In this document: positions 44,497 through 56,292 of the stretch, in pieces
Position numbering within the stretch: position 1 is the stretch's first letter
Layout of the letters: every line of letters begins with the position of its first letter
Assembly: GCA_025716815.1 (NCBI GenBank)
Contig: JAIXMN010000005.1
Location: 930,001-994,000 of the forward strand
DNA from: Dichotomocladium elegans
Taxonomy: Eukaryota; Mucoromycota; Mucoromycetes; Mucorales; Lichtheimiaceae
DNA: 64,000 nt
Direction: 5' to 3'
The notes under the pieces: model-generated
What the model was told of the DNA's origin: nothing
The model's input: the letters and a program-made list of their open reading frames with translations, nothing else
The model's database searches: none
Position numbers and translations under genes: made by a program

Positions 44497-47400
44497 TTAC
44501 GAAAGACCACCAAACAACTGTTGTGAATTCGCCGTGGATTGCTTCTGTGGCTGTTGTGATTGTGGCTGTTGTTGTTGAGCAGGTAAATGTGATTGTTGTG
44601 ATGTTGAGGGCGGAGTCGGTACAAGTGAGGTGGTGGAAAGGTGCTGCGGTGCTGCGGCTGGTGGTGTTATCTGTTGATGTGGTGGCATCGGCTGCTGCAC
44701 TGGCAGCAGTGGATGGAGATGGGTCCCTACTGCAGGTGGTTCGTATCGTATATAATAGTGATGTCCATTCACGACACATCGGAACCCGCTTCCTGGAGCG
44801 CTGATCACATCAAATAGCTCCTTCATTTCAATTTGGGCTTCATAAAACATGTCACACACCATCCGATGAAGCTGGAGGAGAGTATAGAACTGCGAAGGAT
44901 TCATATAGTATTTGGCCTGCGTGATCTCGTCAAGCTTGTGATACGCCGCCTTAGCCCGTTCTAGTATGCTCGACGTTCGGTCACCCTTAAAACATTTTTT
45001 TGTTATCACCGCAAAGTTACGATCTGCGTGCCCACAACTCCTTTGCCTCACCAGAACATCGCCGAACAATTTTCCATGCACATTGTCAGATAGCGCTGTC
45101 GAAGCCGTCCAGCCTACACCATATGTTAGTCTCAATGGTATACCTTCACCCTTGATTACTTGCCATTGGTCCAGCCAACGCCAGCGCTTTCCAGGGAAAA
45201 CCGTCTTTCTATCCGTGAATTCAAAGGCATATCTAACAAACCCGGAATCAGCAAGCGCAATACCAAAAAGATTACCGAGCCACCTTACCTCGACCATTAT
45301 CGCCAAACAAAAACGTGGAAAAGAATGAGTTCTGCTCCGTCTGTTCGGTCTTTGGTGGGCCAACAGGAAGTGGGCGCCTAACATTATTGCCACTTCCGCT
45401 CGCTCGATGGTCTGACCCATTCAGCCACTGTGTACGTGACCCAACAGGACTTCCTATTGGTCCAGCTGTATGAGTGGAAGGTCTTCGCCCATTGACGGGT
45501 TGCCCTATAGGTGTAATAAGGGGAGCCTGTCGTCCTGGCGTGCGGCCCGCGTCAAAAGAAGATGACAATCGACCGTAGCCTATCGGTAGCATTCCTCGGT
45601 CGGAAAGCGGCGCATAACCTCGCGGTGGGCTCGTTGGGAATTCACCCTGGGTCCGTGCAGGACCAATAGGCGGTGGCGGCGAAGCAAAGGTATTGATGGG
45701 TAACAGTGGGTGGGTAGGCGGTGGTGGTGGTAGCACAAAGTCAAGCCCAACAGGAGGCTTGAGTTCAGAAACTGTTGGTGTGGTGACCGTCCCGGAGCTT
45801 AGTAGATTGGATTGGCCGAGAAGCGATTGTGTTAGGGTAGAAGTGGATGAAGAGAGCGGGCCACCCACAAGGGCATTCATTAGAGATTTTTGCCGCATGG
45901 CTTCATCCATAACAGGTCGCGCTGGTAGAGGAATACCAGGCGTTGCATCAGACAACGATGGTGGCGAGCTGGGTGTGTTCCTTACTCGCTCCGCTACTAC
46001 TTCCGTTGCTCCCGGAGTTGAAGCTGCCTTGGTTTTCGACTCTGCAGCCTCTTTAATGCGCTGCTCTTCTTCCTTTCGCTTCGCAGCGCGTGCCTTTTCC
46101 TCGGATTCTTTCTTTTCACGCTCGATACGCTCTTTTTCTTCACGTTCACGCTGCTCTTTCTCTTCTTTCTCCTTTCGTTTACGTTCCCTTTCAGCTGCAC
46201 GGTCACGTTCTTCTTTGAGTCTTCTTCGCTTTTCTTCTTCTCTCCGAAGGCGCTCTTCTTCCCGCTGCCGTCGTTCCTCTTCTCGCTTGATCCGCTCCTG
46301 ATCGCGTCTCTGCCGTTCTTCTTCAAGTTTTCGAGCACGCTCAGCCTGTGCTGCTTCTTCTTCCGCTTTTCGCTTTGCTTCCAGTGCCAGTCGCTCTTCC
46401 TCTTTTTGCTTCTTCAGTTGGCTATTGTTAGGAACAAAGTATGAGACGTCCGTTACATGCGATTAAAGGTACAAACATACCGTTTCCTGTCTTTTTTGCG
46501 TTCTTTTTCCTTTTGTTTTTTAAGCTCACGCTCCTGCCGAAGTCTGTCTTCTTCTTCGATCTCTTGGAGTAACCGCTGTTGTCGCTCTTGAGCAACCTTT
46601 TCGCGATAAGCTGCAAGGACACGCTGCTCAAACATACGCGCTGCGAAGATCTGAAACATACGCCGTCCTTCTTCCATGCGCTGTTCATCGGTTCGTGTAT
46701 CCTAAGCACAAGATGGTTCCGATAACAAAAAAAAGTTTCTCAGTATTTGTGCCTCGTACATGCGCAGGTCATTCAAAAAAACCATTACTTCTTCCTCATC
46801 ATCGTCATACTGATCTTCGTCATCGTCTTCATCTCCAACTTGATATTCATCTGCTTGGTCAATTTCTTCTTCTTTTTGCAATCGTCGCTCTGCTAATCGC
46901 TCCATCATATCCAGGAATTTCCTTCCATCGTTTTGAAGCAAATCATCAGCGACTGTCAGAATCCCACCTTTAAGACAAATCTTAGTGCATGCGTCTTTGT
47001 TATAACGAACGAAATGGGTTGGAAAGAAACTATTTACCTTTGACTGTCAGGCTATTACCAAAGTTGAAATGGTCCATACTTGCTGCAGCACTGTTGATTT
47101 GTGCTGAATATGTAGTAATTGCATCCTCATATGAACTTTGCGCACTGTCAGATATACCATTTGACTGTTCTGAGGCATCATCGTCCCCGTCGTCCTCTTC
47201 CTCGTCCTCCTCTTCGTTCTGATCTTCATCATCATCGTCGTCGTCTTCATCGTCTTCCTCCTCCTCTTCTTCGTCTTCATCGTCTTCGACAGGCTGGGAA
47301 TGATGAGAATGATGACGGTGATGATGGCGATGATGTCTTGCTGGATAGCCATTCGTGAACGATCCGTTGGTATTATATGCAACAGCAGTTACTGCTGTGA

Positions 47401-48140
47401 CGGCAGTGGCCTGACTTGCAGCAGTGGGACCGTAGATTCCAGTTTGTCGCTGATGATTGGCATATTGCTCGAGTTCTTCGTAATACGCATCGTATAAAAC
47501 TTCAAGTTCGTCTTCAATAGCGGTGCTGTGTTTAAGCAAGTGCTATTAGCAAGAAGTATATAGTACAACATCCATCCGCAGCTTACCGCTTCTTGCCACA
47601 CACAGAACAGTTGCAGGTATGCTTCTGCTGTTCTTTCATCTTCTTCAAAACTGCCTCCTTCTCCACCTTAACCAAAGACCGGCGCTCTTCCTCGCTCAGC
47701 TGGAGCCAGAATTCTCGGATTTTTTGTCTTTCCTCGCTGTTGCTCATACTCGACCAGAAACTATCACCGTTATTCTTGGATCTTATCCAGTGAGTCGTAG
47801 AGCCAATGGTGGTGGTAAGGTCTGGGTTCGAGGGCAGTTTTCCGGAACTCTTCTTTTTCTTTTTCCGCTTGGAAGCGGTGGAAGTTGAAGTGGTATCGAG
47901 AACCTGGTGACAATGCTGCTGCTGCTGCGATTGATGGTCTTGTGGAGGTGGAGGTGCCGAAGCAGGAGCAAGAGCGGTTGCAGCAGAGTCGGCAGCGGCA
48001 TCGGCATTCTTTTGCACCTTTTTTTTCTTTTTCGATTTCGATATGTCGAGAAGCATTGTGTCCGAGGGAGTGGTGTTTAGTGAAACTGATGTCATCGGTT
48101 GTGGTTTCTTGGACAGATGCATCCACTTCGTCATTTGCAT
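44497..48140 (-). CDS. NST1: NST1 family stress-response protein
   Basis: The 5' exon (48140 to about 47583) encodes Lys-rich repeats, then [20 protein letters not shown] and [20 protein letters not shown] with [10 protein letters not shown]. The next exon continues [20 protein letters not shown]. Together these form the signature block of fungal NST1. Later exons give an acidic Glu/Asp run, [20 protein letters not shown], a very long Arg/Lys/Glu single helix, a Pro/Ser-rich region, and a C-terminus with the Trp-containing segment [12 protein letters not shown] and a Gln/Pro tail. In yeast NST1 negatively affects salt tolerance and associates with mRNA-decay bodies; such a cytoplasmic role is inferred here. 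The ATG at 48140 is the first in frame: the frame extends to 48275 but opens with TTG. 48134 is an alternative start. Confidence 0.88.
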
Positions 48141-49844
48141 AAAGATCCAGATGAAGCAGAGGTCGATCACAAGCTTGATTAAAGCAGACGGGGAGACTAG
48201 ATCGTATATGGTTATGTTGATGGGGTTGATGGTGGTTGTTTGAAGGCCGTCCGTTTCTAATTGGAATGAAATCAACGTTCGAATTAGAGAGAAAAAATAA
48301 AATGATTAGGCAAGCAGCAAAGAAAAAACGATTGGTATAGCATGACTGGGTTTAGCATTTGTTTAAAATGCCCGATCGCCCTCTGTGCATGCGAAAATGA
48401 ACAGGCAGGGAATGATTGTGTGATAAATACCGTAGTATATAACAACTAGTCGTGACCTCTTCTTGAACCAAGAGATTCAGATTTAACCTGGCTATGGCAA
48501 GCAAGCAAGCGGAGGTCGTCAAGGAACAAGAAGAGTAGAGAGAAAAGTTAAGGGACCGGTAAGAATCACCCGAGAGGAGAAGAGGGAAAAAAAAAGGTCA
48601 GCTACAGAGGCGGGCTTGAAGTCGACGATATCCTGTGGGTCTTGCTCTCTTTCTAGCTCTGCACTCGCGCTCCTTTTAGACTCTCAGTCCTTCGCTCTCA
48701 CACACACACACGCACTCTCGCACCTCCGTCTCCCAAAAGAACCAGCTACAATAACCGACACGAAATGATTGGCTGTTTCGGGCTGTGCTTAATTCAGCGC
48801 GTGCTTTTTCATTTAACGCACTTTGCTGGGGAGCAGAAACGCAGGATAGAAGAGCCTTAAAAAGGTCTACCGTTTCCAACCGGTTCGAGAAAAAATTGCA
48901 GGATATGCGGTTGAGGCTAATAACCTGGCTGGTTCAGATAATAGCTATGCAATAGGTTAGTTTTTAAGCATTCGCCCAAAGTTAGCGTCACATTTAAAGT
49001 GCCCCATAACGTGTAACCTTGAGCTTTTTTACGCTCTCAAAGGAGAAGTAGCATACTTAGCGATAGAGTTCCACATCTTCGAGTAGTGTATTCAATGTAT
49101 ATGATATGTACAATGATGAATTTTTGTACTATATCTTGCTAGATACTGTAGCCGAAATGTAACCGAAATTTGTTTCTGATGGTTGCACTTTTTCAACTTT
49201 TTATGTGATAACCCAGCGCTTTTTATTAGCTATCTGTGAGGATATCTTCGGTATTAAATAGGAAGGACAATCTTATATGAAGACTTCCAACCATGGAAAT
49301 CCTTTCAGCTCACAACATCAATGGAAATTATTTAATATTATATGATGAGGTCCTCGTTGTGTTATATATTTGTCAATCTTAATTGTGCTACCATTTTTAT
49401 ATGAGATTATTTGCCAGTGGAGCAGACGGAGGATCGCGCAAATCAATTTGGGCCTAGAGAATTGCCACATATGGTTTCGAGATCTGGTGAAAACATCCTT
49501 ATCATCAATTGCATCTAATCAAATATTTGAAGCTAATCTAAGCGATAGAAAATCGAGCCAGAGAAAGCTAAGGCATATGTACGTAGTTCTTTCTATACAC
49601 GGTATTGCGGATGCACTTTATTGGGATACATCCGAAGTACCGTCGCCCTAGTTGTTATCCTGAAAATATAAATGTAGCTGCGTATAACGGTGAAAGCGCT
49701 CTCCGGTTCGAAAGCCGCGTTTGCAATGCACTTATTGGTAGACAATTAAATGTATGGAGAAGATGACCTATCTGTCATACACCTTAAACAGGCCGTACTA
49801 TAACGAACCTGTAAATTGTATAAGGATTTGAGAAACACGGCCCA

Positions 49845-49866
49845 GATTATTATTATTATTATTATT
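49845..49866. repeat. (ATT)n microsatellite
   Basis: Seven consecutive ATT units in intergenic A/T-rich DNA. Confidence 0.9.
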
Positions 49867-50094
49867 AAAAGTAATGAGTAATCTTGTTTGCCGCAAACGC
49901 GTCTATCGTACTCATTGAATCATTAACGGCTGGTGCGGGAAAGAGAGATGACGAGGAATATGCGACGCCTCCTCCCCATCTTCGCCGGCGAGCATTGAGG
50001 GGCTGGAGGGGGAACTGTAGAAGAATGACTCCGTTTATCGTTGTGAGTAGTTAGTCGCCGGTTCAGATCAAAATCGACTGGAATTCAGGGGCGC

Positions 50095-50100
50095 TATAAA
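50095..50100 (+). promoter_or_regulatory. TATA box of the 50.2-kb orphan gene
   Basis: TATAAA lies 69 bp before the ATG at 50164, matching the spacing seen at other genes of the window. Confidence 0.5.
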
Positions 50101-50163
50101 GCGCTTTTGCTTCTGCGATCCTAACTTGACGCTTTCACCTTTCTTCAACCTTTTTGTTTTCAT

Positions 50164-50763
50164 ATGTACATCAAACCAGAGCATTATCAACGTCATCATC
50201 AAGAAGAAGATGTATGGATGCCTAAAGTCGCTCGATCAGGCATAGTCAAGGCCAACAGAAGGATCTCAACTCCCCCTTCCAATAAAAGCAGCAAAGTCGT
50301 CTTGCCTTCTTTTCAGTCATTCTGTAGGCCTGTGGATGGAGGCGGACCACCCACATCCACGTCAACAATAAAATCCCATACCCGCACCTTCTCAGTACCC
50401 GTGTGCATGCCCAGTCAGCAGCAACAGCGTCAACAGCAACAGCAGACCTTTTACTACCCAGAGGAAGAAGACGAGAATCGCATGTACAAAAATGAGCAAA
50501 GCAAGCAGCAGCATCGTCTGTCCCTCACTGTATTGTTAGATGCCATTGAACTCGACCAGACCATGTATGAAGCTTATCGATTGGAGCGTGCAAAAACTCG
50601 TAGCTTTGCTAGACCTAGCGATCGAAGACGCAGCAAGTCTGCACCTGGGAGCTCGACCGTCACACCTCGTTGGAGAACACCGGCGCAATCATCCAACATC
50701 TCCATGCAGCAATTGGCAGAATCGATTGTCCGTCAACACATTGAGAACGCGAAGAGAAAGTAA
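50164..50763 (+). CDS. small orphan protein, intronless
   Basis: Single exon of 199 residues (MYIKPEHYQRHHQEEDVWMP). I recognise no domain. Visible features are a basic Ser/Pro-rich first half, a Gln tract, an acidic EEEDE patch, then a predicted helix LSLTVLLDAIELDQTMYEAY, an Arg/Ser-rich basic patch (RPSDRRRSKSAPG) and a C-terminal amphipathic helix QLAESIVRQHIENAKRK. The TATA box, ATG context and intact frame support a real gene. It may be a lineage-specific regulatory or adaptor protein, but function cannot be stated. Confidence 0.65.
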   Translation: MYIKPEHYQRHHQEEDVWMPKVARSGIVKANRRISTPPSNKSSKVVLPSFQSFCRPVDGGGPPTSTSTIKSHTRTFSVPVCMPSQQQQRQQQQQTFYYPEEEDENRMYKNEQSKQQHRLSLTVLLDAIELDQTMYEAYRLERAKTRSFARPSDRRRSKSAPGSSTVTPRWRTPAQSSNISMQQLAESIVRQHIENAKRK

Positions 50764-51591
50764 CACACATTACATACGCGCTCGCACATACCGCATACAC
50801 ATACAAAACTCTCACATCCGATCACGCGATCAATACAGCACCTTCTACCACTCCTTCCATACCTTCACTTCCTCAAAATGTTTGCGTATTTGATAACATC
50901 TCCACTCCCTGCTCATCACTTCTTTTCTACGTGAATATATCCTCTTAAGCCCTACTCTGTCGTACTATATCGTATGTATTATTGTTAGCTTCCAGCAACC
51001 CATCCCAAAACACTCTTCCTCTCCTTTCCTTCATCAGCAGTGACCCGCTTGCTTTTACTGTATGTATAAAGTCTGCAGTTATGATCACACACAGATGTTT
51101 TATATATTTTTATACTTTTGGGATCTATTTGAAATCGCTCTGCACGTGGCGAACTAGGTTGGGATAGATGCAGCTCATAAGAACAAATTAGTGCATTGGC
51201 TTCTCCCACCTAGATCGGGAAATTTCGGGCATGGCGCGCTGAAGATAGGAAGCTTTCCATTGCTAAATGCACATTCTTTATTTCATAGATGGGGATACAT
51301 GCACTCGGTATCTCGTCATCGCGGGATATAACGCTGACTTCTCTGCCTTACGTTGAGCGACAAAGGGGTAGGACTCGCTGCATGAATAACTGTTTCTTTG
51401 TCCAAACTAACTGCCATTCTTCAACCGCCCCCCCCCAAAATTCAACTCAAATATTTCTGCCGTCTAGCCTTTCACTCCAGCCAACCCCTTTCTTATTCTT
51501 CTTTACTCACGAGAACAAATCTCACCCAGGTCTATTACCTTGCCCAAATTCACGCACATTCATCTCTTGAACAAGAACGACAACACCAACA
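50764..51591. promoter_or_regulatory. spacer upstream of the HTH-Myb gene
   Basis: No gene is supported. It holds the 3' flank of the orphan and the promoter/leader of the HTH-Myb gene. A short C/T-rich and C-run stretch lies near 51425-51440. Confidence 0.35.
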
Positions 51592-52722
51592 ATGGCACGC
51601 GGTCGAATACAAACTGACACCGACCAAGCGAAGAGATGGCTGATTGTAGGAGCATTCCAAGCAGGAGCATCAGAGAGAACGGTTGCCCGTATCTCTGGTC
51701 TCTCTTCCACTGCAGTACGTAAAATATACCTCAACTATCGCCAAACCGGTATCCCTGCACTGCCCAAACAGCTATCTCGAAGAGGTATATCAATAAAAAA
51801 ATACCCCACCCTATGTAATTATGCATTCGCAAACTAAACTGCAATTGTTCGCCTAGTGAAGCAAAAGCTAGTGGTTGAGTACGATGAGGACGGAAATCTG
51901 CTAGACGACAGTAGTGATGAAGAAGAGACAGCCTGCGAGGTAGAGTATCTCTTTTCGTTCCTATCTATGTGGACGATAGGTGGTAGGGCGGCGGCGGCAT
52001 AAAATAATATGTTGGGAGACCGTCGTCGTTCTTGCTGATTAAGTCGGCTAAATAGGTTCCGCCGTCAACAAAACCTAACAGTTCAAAAATCGCCCGTCTG
52101 CCGTCGACAAAAGATGTCATTGCCTATGTGGTCGATCAGGTTAATAAACCATCGACTGACCCGATGATAACAGTGAGTGACTTCAGTTCCGTCTATCTCA
52201 GGAACTTAACGCGCGTTCCTTTTCTACAAAAAGAGCCAGGTTTCACCCGATATGAACCTCTCATCGTCCATGACCCCCTCCCTTGGTGGAACTTCACCAT
52301 CGACCTCTTCGGCGTGCTGGCGACCGTTGACCCCTCCACGTGATATCTCTGGGGACGAAAAGTCTCCTGCGCTGGTAAACACTTCACTTTTACCACCATC
52401 ACCGCCTCTTCAGGCTATCGCTGCAACGCCAGCAACCAAGGTTCCTACACTTCCACCTGTACGCAAATTCAGCCAGTCTATCCGAGGATATGAGCGATGG
52501 ACGGAGGAGGACGATAAGATGTTGATGGGATATATTCTCAAAAGAATGCGAGGCGATAACTGGAATAATCTAGCTGCCCGATTTGGCGGCCGACACTCAT
52601 CGAGCTGCTGCAAGCAGCGCTGGGAGTATCTCCAGAGACGGCTCTTGAAACACATTGCCCTGCCCCCAGCTTCCAACGCCGCCAAAACGTCCTCTGTGCA
52701 AGACACAACGACAGAAGAGTAG
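51592..52722 (+). CDS. composite DNA-binding protein: transposase-like HTH plus Myb domain
   Basis: Four exons join in frame. Exon 1 (from ATG 51592) encodes a helix-turn-helix of the Tc1/IS630 transposase type: KRWLIVGAFQAGASERTVAR, then ISGLSSTAVRKIY and the TGIPALP turn. Exon 2 (from about 51857) encodes VKQKLVVEYDEDGNLLDDSS and an acidic patch. Exon 3 (from about 52057) encodes a linker with TKDVIAYVVDQVNKPS. Exon 4 starts after a CCAG acceptor near 52239, and ends with a Myb/SANT repeat: YERWTEEDDKMLMGYILKR, WNNLAARFGGRHSSSCCKQR, W. No transposase catalytic domain is present. This suggests a domesticated transposase DNA-binding domain joined to a Myb repeat, acting in the nucleus; the target is unknown. 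Confidence 0.75.
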
Positions 52723-53516
52723 CCGCCTTTGCGCGTTCAATCATATGGCCTTTATATCCAAACATCCATATCGCTTCCTTTTTCTCAAGAGATATTTTAT
52801 ACCTCGACTGCCGCTGACATCTCCAATCACACAGACAGAAACGCATTCTCACATATTATGTGAAATATATGCTGTTTCCAATAATCCAACTCGCATGCCA
52901 ACCAGTTCTGAAATCATTGGATGGCAACAACAGAAGTCGAATTCTTTGCGCAAGATGTCGCAAATTCATCTCTTTAAAAAGTACTCAGCTTTTCGGGATT
53001 TGCCTTGCATATTTTACAATCTGAAATGAGCAATCGGTTTTTCACTACGATGGGCAGGGCCATATCACCGACGAGCATGGATGTCCTAAATATATCGAAT
53101 ATGTCGCTGATGAGGACACATACTCTCTTTAAGCCGTTTATTCTCACACCGTATACTTACCTAGCGCATCTTACACGAACAAGTCTGAGCTTGTTGTTGT
53201 GCATACCCCGACTTGAGAGAATACAGTCATCGCTGAGCTCTGTCAAGCGCAACTGCCAACGGCAAATTGGCTACCGGTATTCATTGTAAAAACCCAGATT
53301 AGATGATCGCGACTGTTTTGGCTAGGTAGAGGATAGTTACTTTATCCTATTCTCTACCTGTTCAAATATTAGCTGTTTTCGCTTGCTGTATCAAACCAGC
53401 AATCTTGCAAAATCTTTGGAGAGCGGAGTAGTAGTTGGATTCGTCCATCAAATGCTTCAAGCCCTACGACTTGCGCTGCAAAATTGTATGTCAATAGGAG
53501 GTGAAATAGAACGGCT

Positions 53517-53717
53517 TTGGTGATGGCCGAGACACCAATTTTGCATTGTGTCAGATACGCATACCTCAAAGCGGTGGGATCCCCACTCGGACTTCTCAAG
53601 CTCTCCGCCATGAAACGTCGCTCTCTCGCATCTTCGCTGGCTGTGGAACAAGGCACTCCAATAGACCACATCCTGACTTGCGCCAGATGGTCAAGGTCGA
53701 ACCGATGTCCTCTTTGA
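53517..53717 (+). pseudogene. tyrosine-recombinase-like relic
   Basis: A 66-codon frame contains LKLSAMKRRSLASSLAVEQG followed by TPIDHILTCARWSRS. The order Arg-Ser-x-Ala-Ser, hydrophobic helix, then Trp-Ser resembles the C-terminal HxxR/Trp region of tyrosine recombinases of Crypton or DIRS/Ngaro elements. The frame breaks where the catalytic Tyr should follow. This is motif resemblance only; no boundaries or flanking repeats were found. Confidence 0.3.
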
Positions 53718-54299
53718 GACGCCTGGAAAGACTTTTTTTGATGCCCAAGATACTTTCCTGGATTCGCGAATCATCACCTGGGTCTTAATAATGGTGACAT
53801 TCAAACGTACTGTCCCTTCCCATATTACTCGTATTGTAACAAGACAAGTATGCTCTTATGTAAAGCTACAGCTCACACATCCTACTGAAAATAGTGCGGC
53901 ACCACCACATAACATTTATCATTGAACGGTAATACAGCTGCTCCTATACTCGGGTCCGTGGTAGTAAGAATTTCTATACCCTAAGTCTTCATCCAGCAAA
54001 TGGCGCGACCCCATGGTCCCGTCCTTCCGGAAGGCATGCGCACTAGCCATAACAGTGAACGCACTGGCCGCATAATTGCGGTGAGATCGTCTACACGCGG
54101 CATAGGCTGGCGAGGGAATGAGCCCTTCGGATATCCGGACACAACAGGCCTCTGTTCCCTTATTCTCAGTAAAGCTCATCTTATGGAGGCACCATGATCC
54201 CTACATACTGTCTGTACATGAATCTTGCTCCCATGCGCTTTGGACAACAGCTTCGGGCTATTATCAATGCTGTCCTGAGTCTTCGTCAGCGAAAGGCCG

Positions 54300-54860
54300 A
54301 CCGCCAAATGATTCAAGCTGACCATTGCCCGTCGAGGCGTTGTGAGGGAAGCTATACCTGCCGAGCCTGCATTTTTTCCCGGGGAGTATTCAATATCATC
54401 GAATCTGTCCTACCGCATACCCCCAGAACTGCCAATTCCAATAGCAGAGCATCTACTACGACGTCAAGGCCAATCCCGATAAACACTTCAACACTTTCTT
54501 TCAGCTCGCTCGTGGTCACATGGAGATCATATCAAAATCCTCTGCTACCATATCCTTGGGTGCAAAATGGAATCCCACATAGGAAATATGAAGCACTGAA
54601 GACGAGTTGTAAACCTGAAGTCTAGCTATTCGTGCACAAAGCGTCGATGTTACAGTGTTCAAGAAAACAAATAGTCTCCGTCTACTTTTGGCCAGAGAGT
54701 TGGCGATCCAGAAAGAAGATATCGTGTACATCAACCCACAGATAACCCGGAATGAAGACCCTATAGGCTGGTGGGTCACTGTTGATCCTCGCAGAAGGGA
54801 CCTGTTATATTGCATTAGTGAGAGCTTTTCATCCGATAACCACCAGATTCCGCTACACAA
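54300..54860 (+). pseudogene. broken fold-III PLP decarboxylase-like gene (ornithine/diaminopimelate decarboxylase type)
   Basis: Pieces in different frames line up in the family's order. One frame has KLTIARRGVV, then AEPAFFPGEYSI. A second has IYYDVKANPDKHFNTFFQLA with the PLP-lysine motif VKANPD and then EIISKSSATISLGAKW before a stop. A third reads LARELAIQKEDIVYINPQIT. Ornithine and diaminopimelate decarboxylases show EPAFFV, YAVKCNPDP, CASKGEI and IVYANP in this order. Frame changes and stops (54482-54490, 54578-54580) not explained by consensus introns suggest a pseudogene, though an intron-split divergent gene cannot be excluded. Confidence 0.35.
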
Positions 54861-56292
54861 AGGAGCTTCAGCATCTTACACGGAAGACCAAGTGGTACCG
54901 CAGATTGAGAGAATGAATCAAGATAGAGCGGCCTTAGATGGCCTCGGCTGCACAGCATCTATTTCAGTTCCAAATTCGTACAGTTTCCCGTACTCGGTTA
55001 TGAGGGATACCTCACTGCCAAGAGCCAGGTCTCTACACTTCTCAAGATTTCCTACGCAGCAACCACAACGAACCACCAGAAACCCCCCGATTTTAATTCC
55101 AAAAACCTGGTTGGTCTGCATTTTACAAGCACCAGCAAGGAGATGGAAAGCTCCCCAATTCTCGAAAGGAAATGTTCGGCAGTAAGATTGTGTTTGAGAA
55201 GGGAAAATCGACGAGTACAAAACCAGCAAGTGCTGGCCTACTGCACCTGAGGGAATAAGTCTGTCACTACCATTAAAATTGTGCCTAATTCACGCCCATA
55301 TCGACGACCCAACAATCCAGCCCTCATCTACCATAGCATGCTACCGTAGTGTGTCCATACAGCAGGCATGGCAGAGCGCGTCCATCAACCAAGGCTATGG
55401 AATCGGGATCCGGCGGCGGCGCTTACTATGCATTATATCGTGGACGCCCAACGCTCACTTGAACTAGAGCAGCCATAAGAACAGTGTATTGCACATTCAT
55501 GGATATAGAGAAGGAGTGAAGCCTCCCGTTGACTAACAGACTTTAAGCCATGGATGCGGAACCTTTTTATCTCTTAATACGTCTTTCTTTTCATATTTTA
55601 TAAGCCATTGCTGTCATCTCGTGGACAAAACTTATTTTTTGAAGATAAAGTATGTGATAAGCAAGAGACCTTTCTGCAATAAGAGCGCTGCTACTGTACG
55701 TTTTGAAAGAAATTCTACGGGAGCGGCTTTAAGATTTTCCACAGATTTCAGGTATTCGACAATCGACAGAAGTTGCATCATTACCCGGGTAGACAACCTA
55801 AAGCATTCCTCAGCCCCTCTGTAAGCGAAAAACCATCTTCCCAAGGCTTGTACTCTCCCTCCCAAAAAAAAAAACCCGCTTTGATTAAGAATGATCAGTT
55901 CTGGGCGAAAATATAAGTATGTGAGGGGGGAGAAACGCTTGTTGCTTTCGCTACAAAAATTCAGATGCTCAGGTACATTACTCCATGTCAGCTTGGGGCA
56001 TGAGTGAATGAATCTGTAGCTGTCTATTGCAGGCTTCCTCACCCATGTTCTCCGGAGAGAAACTCCCCATAAGCAATAATGGAAGGCACTTAACAGCCAG
56101 TAGTCAAAAAGCCATATAGAATGGTGAACGCGTGTGGTGTGCAATGGGGGTGGGCGGCATATGAGAAAAAGGCTATTTCGATGAACCCCCGCTACGCCTA
56201 TTTTAAGTCTAGCTCAGTACAGGTTAATCATTTGGGATGCTGCTTTTCCCTTTGAACCCTATCTTATACCCTCCCTCACCTGCCTACACCCC

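Larger units (their letters stand above)
48141..50163. other. spacer between NST1 and a small orphan gene
   Basis: Both promoters lie here (NST1 reads left, the orphan right). 48900-49900 is A/T-rich with no supported gene. It contains an (ATT)n run at 49845-49866 and the TATA box of the orphan at 50095. Confidence 0.4.
52723..56292. other. decayed accessory region
   Basis: About 3.6 kb without an intact gene. Two relics are described separately (53517-53717 and 54300-54860). The long minus-strand frame 55632-56144 starts at an ATG-less codon region and has no recognisable content. An imperfect 13-bp hairpin lies at 53324-53357. Confidence 0.4.

Noticed and set aside
53324..53357. imperfect 13-bp hairpin (aggtagag...ctctacct)
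   Set aside because: Isolated, short and mismatched; no flanking duplication to support a mobile-element end.
55632..56144. 170-codon minus-strand frame
   Set aside because: No motif, unusual composition, and no promoter or splice context.
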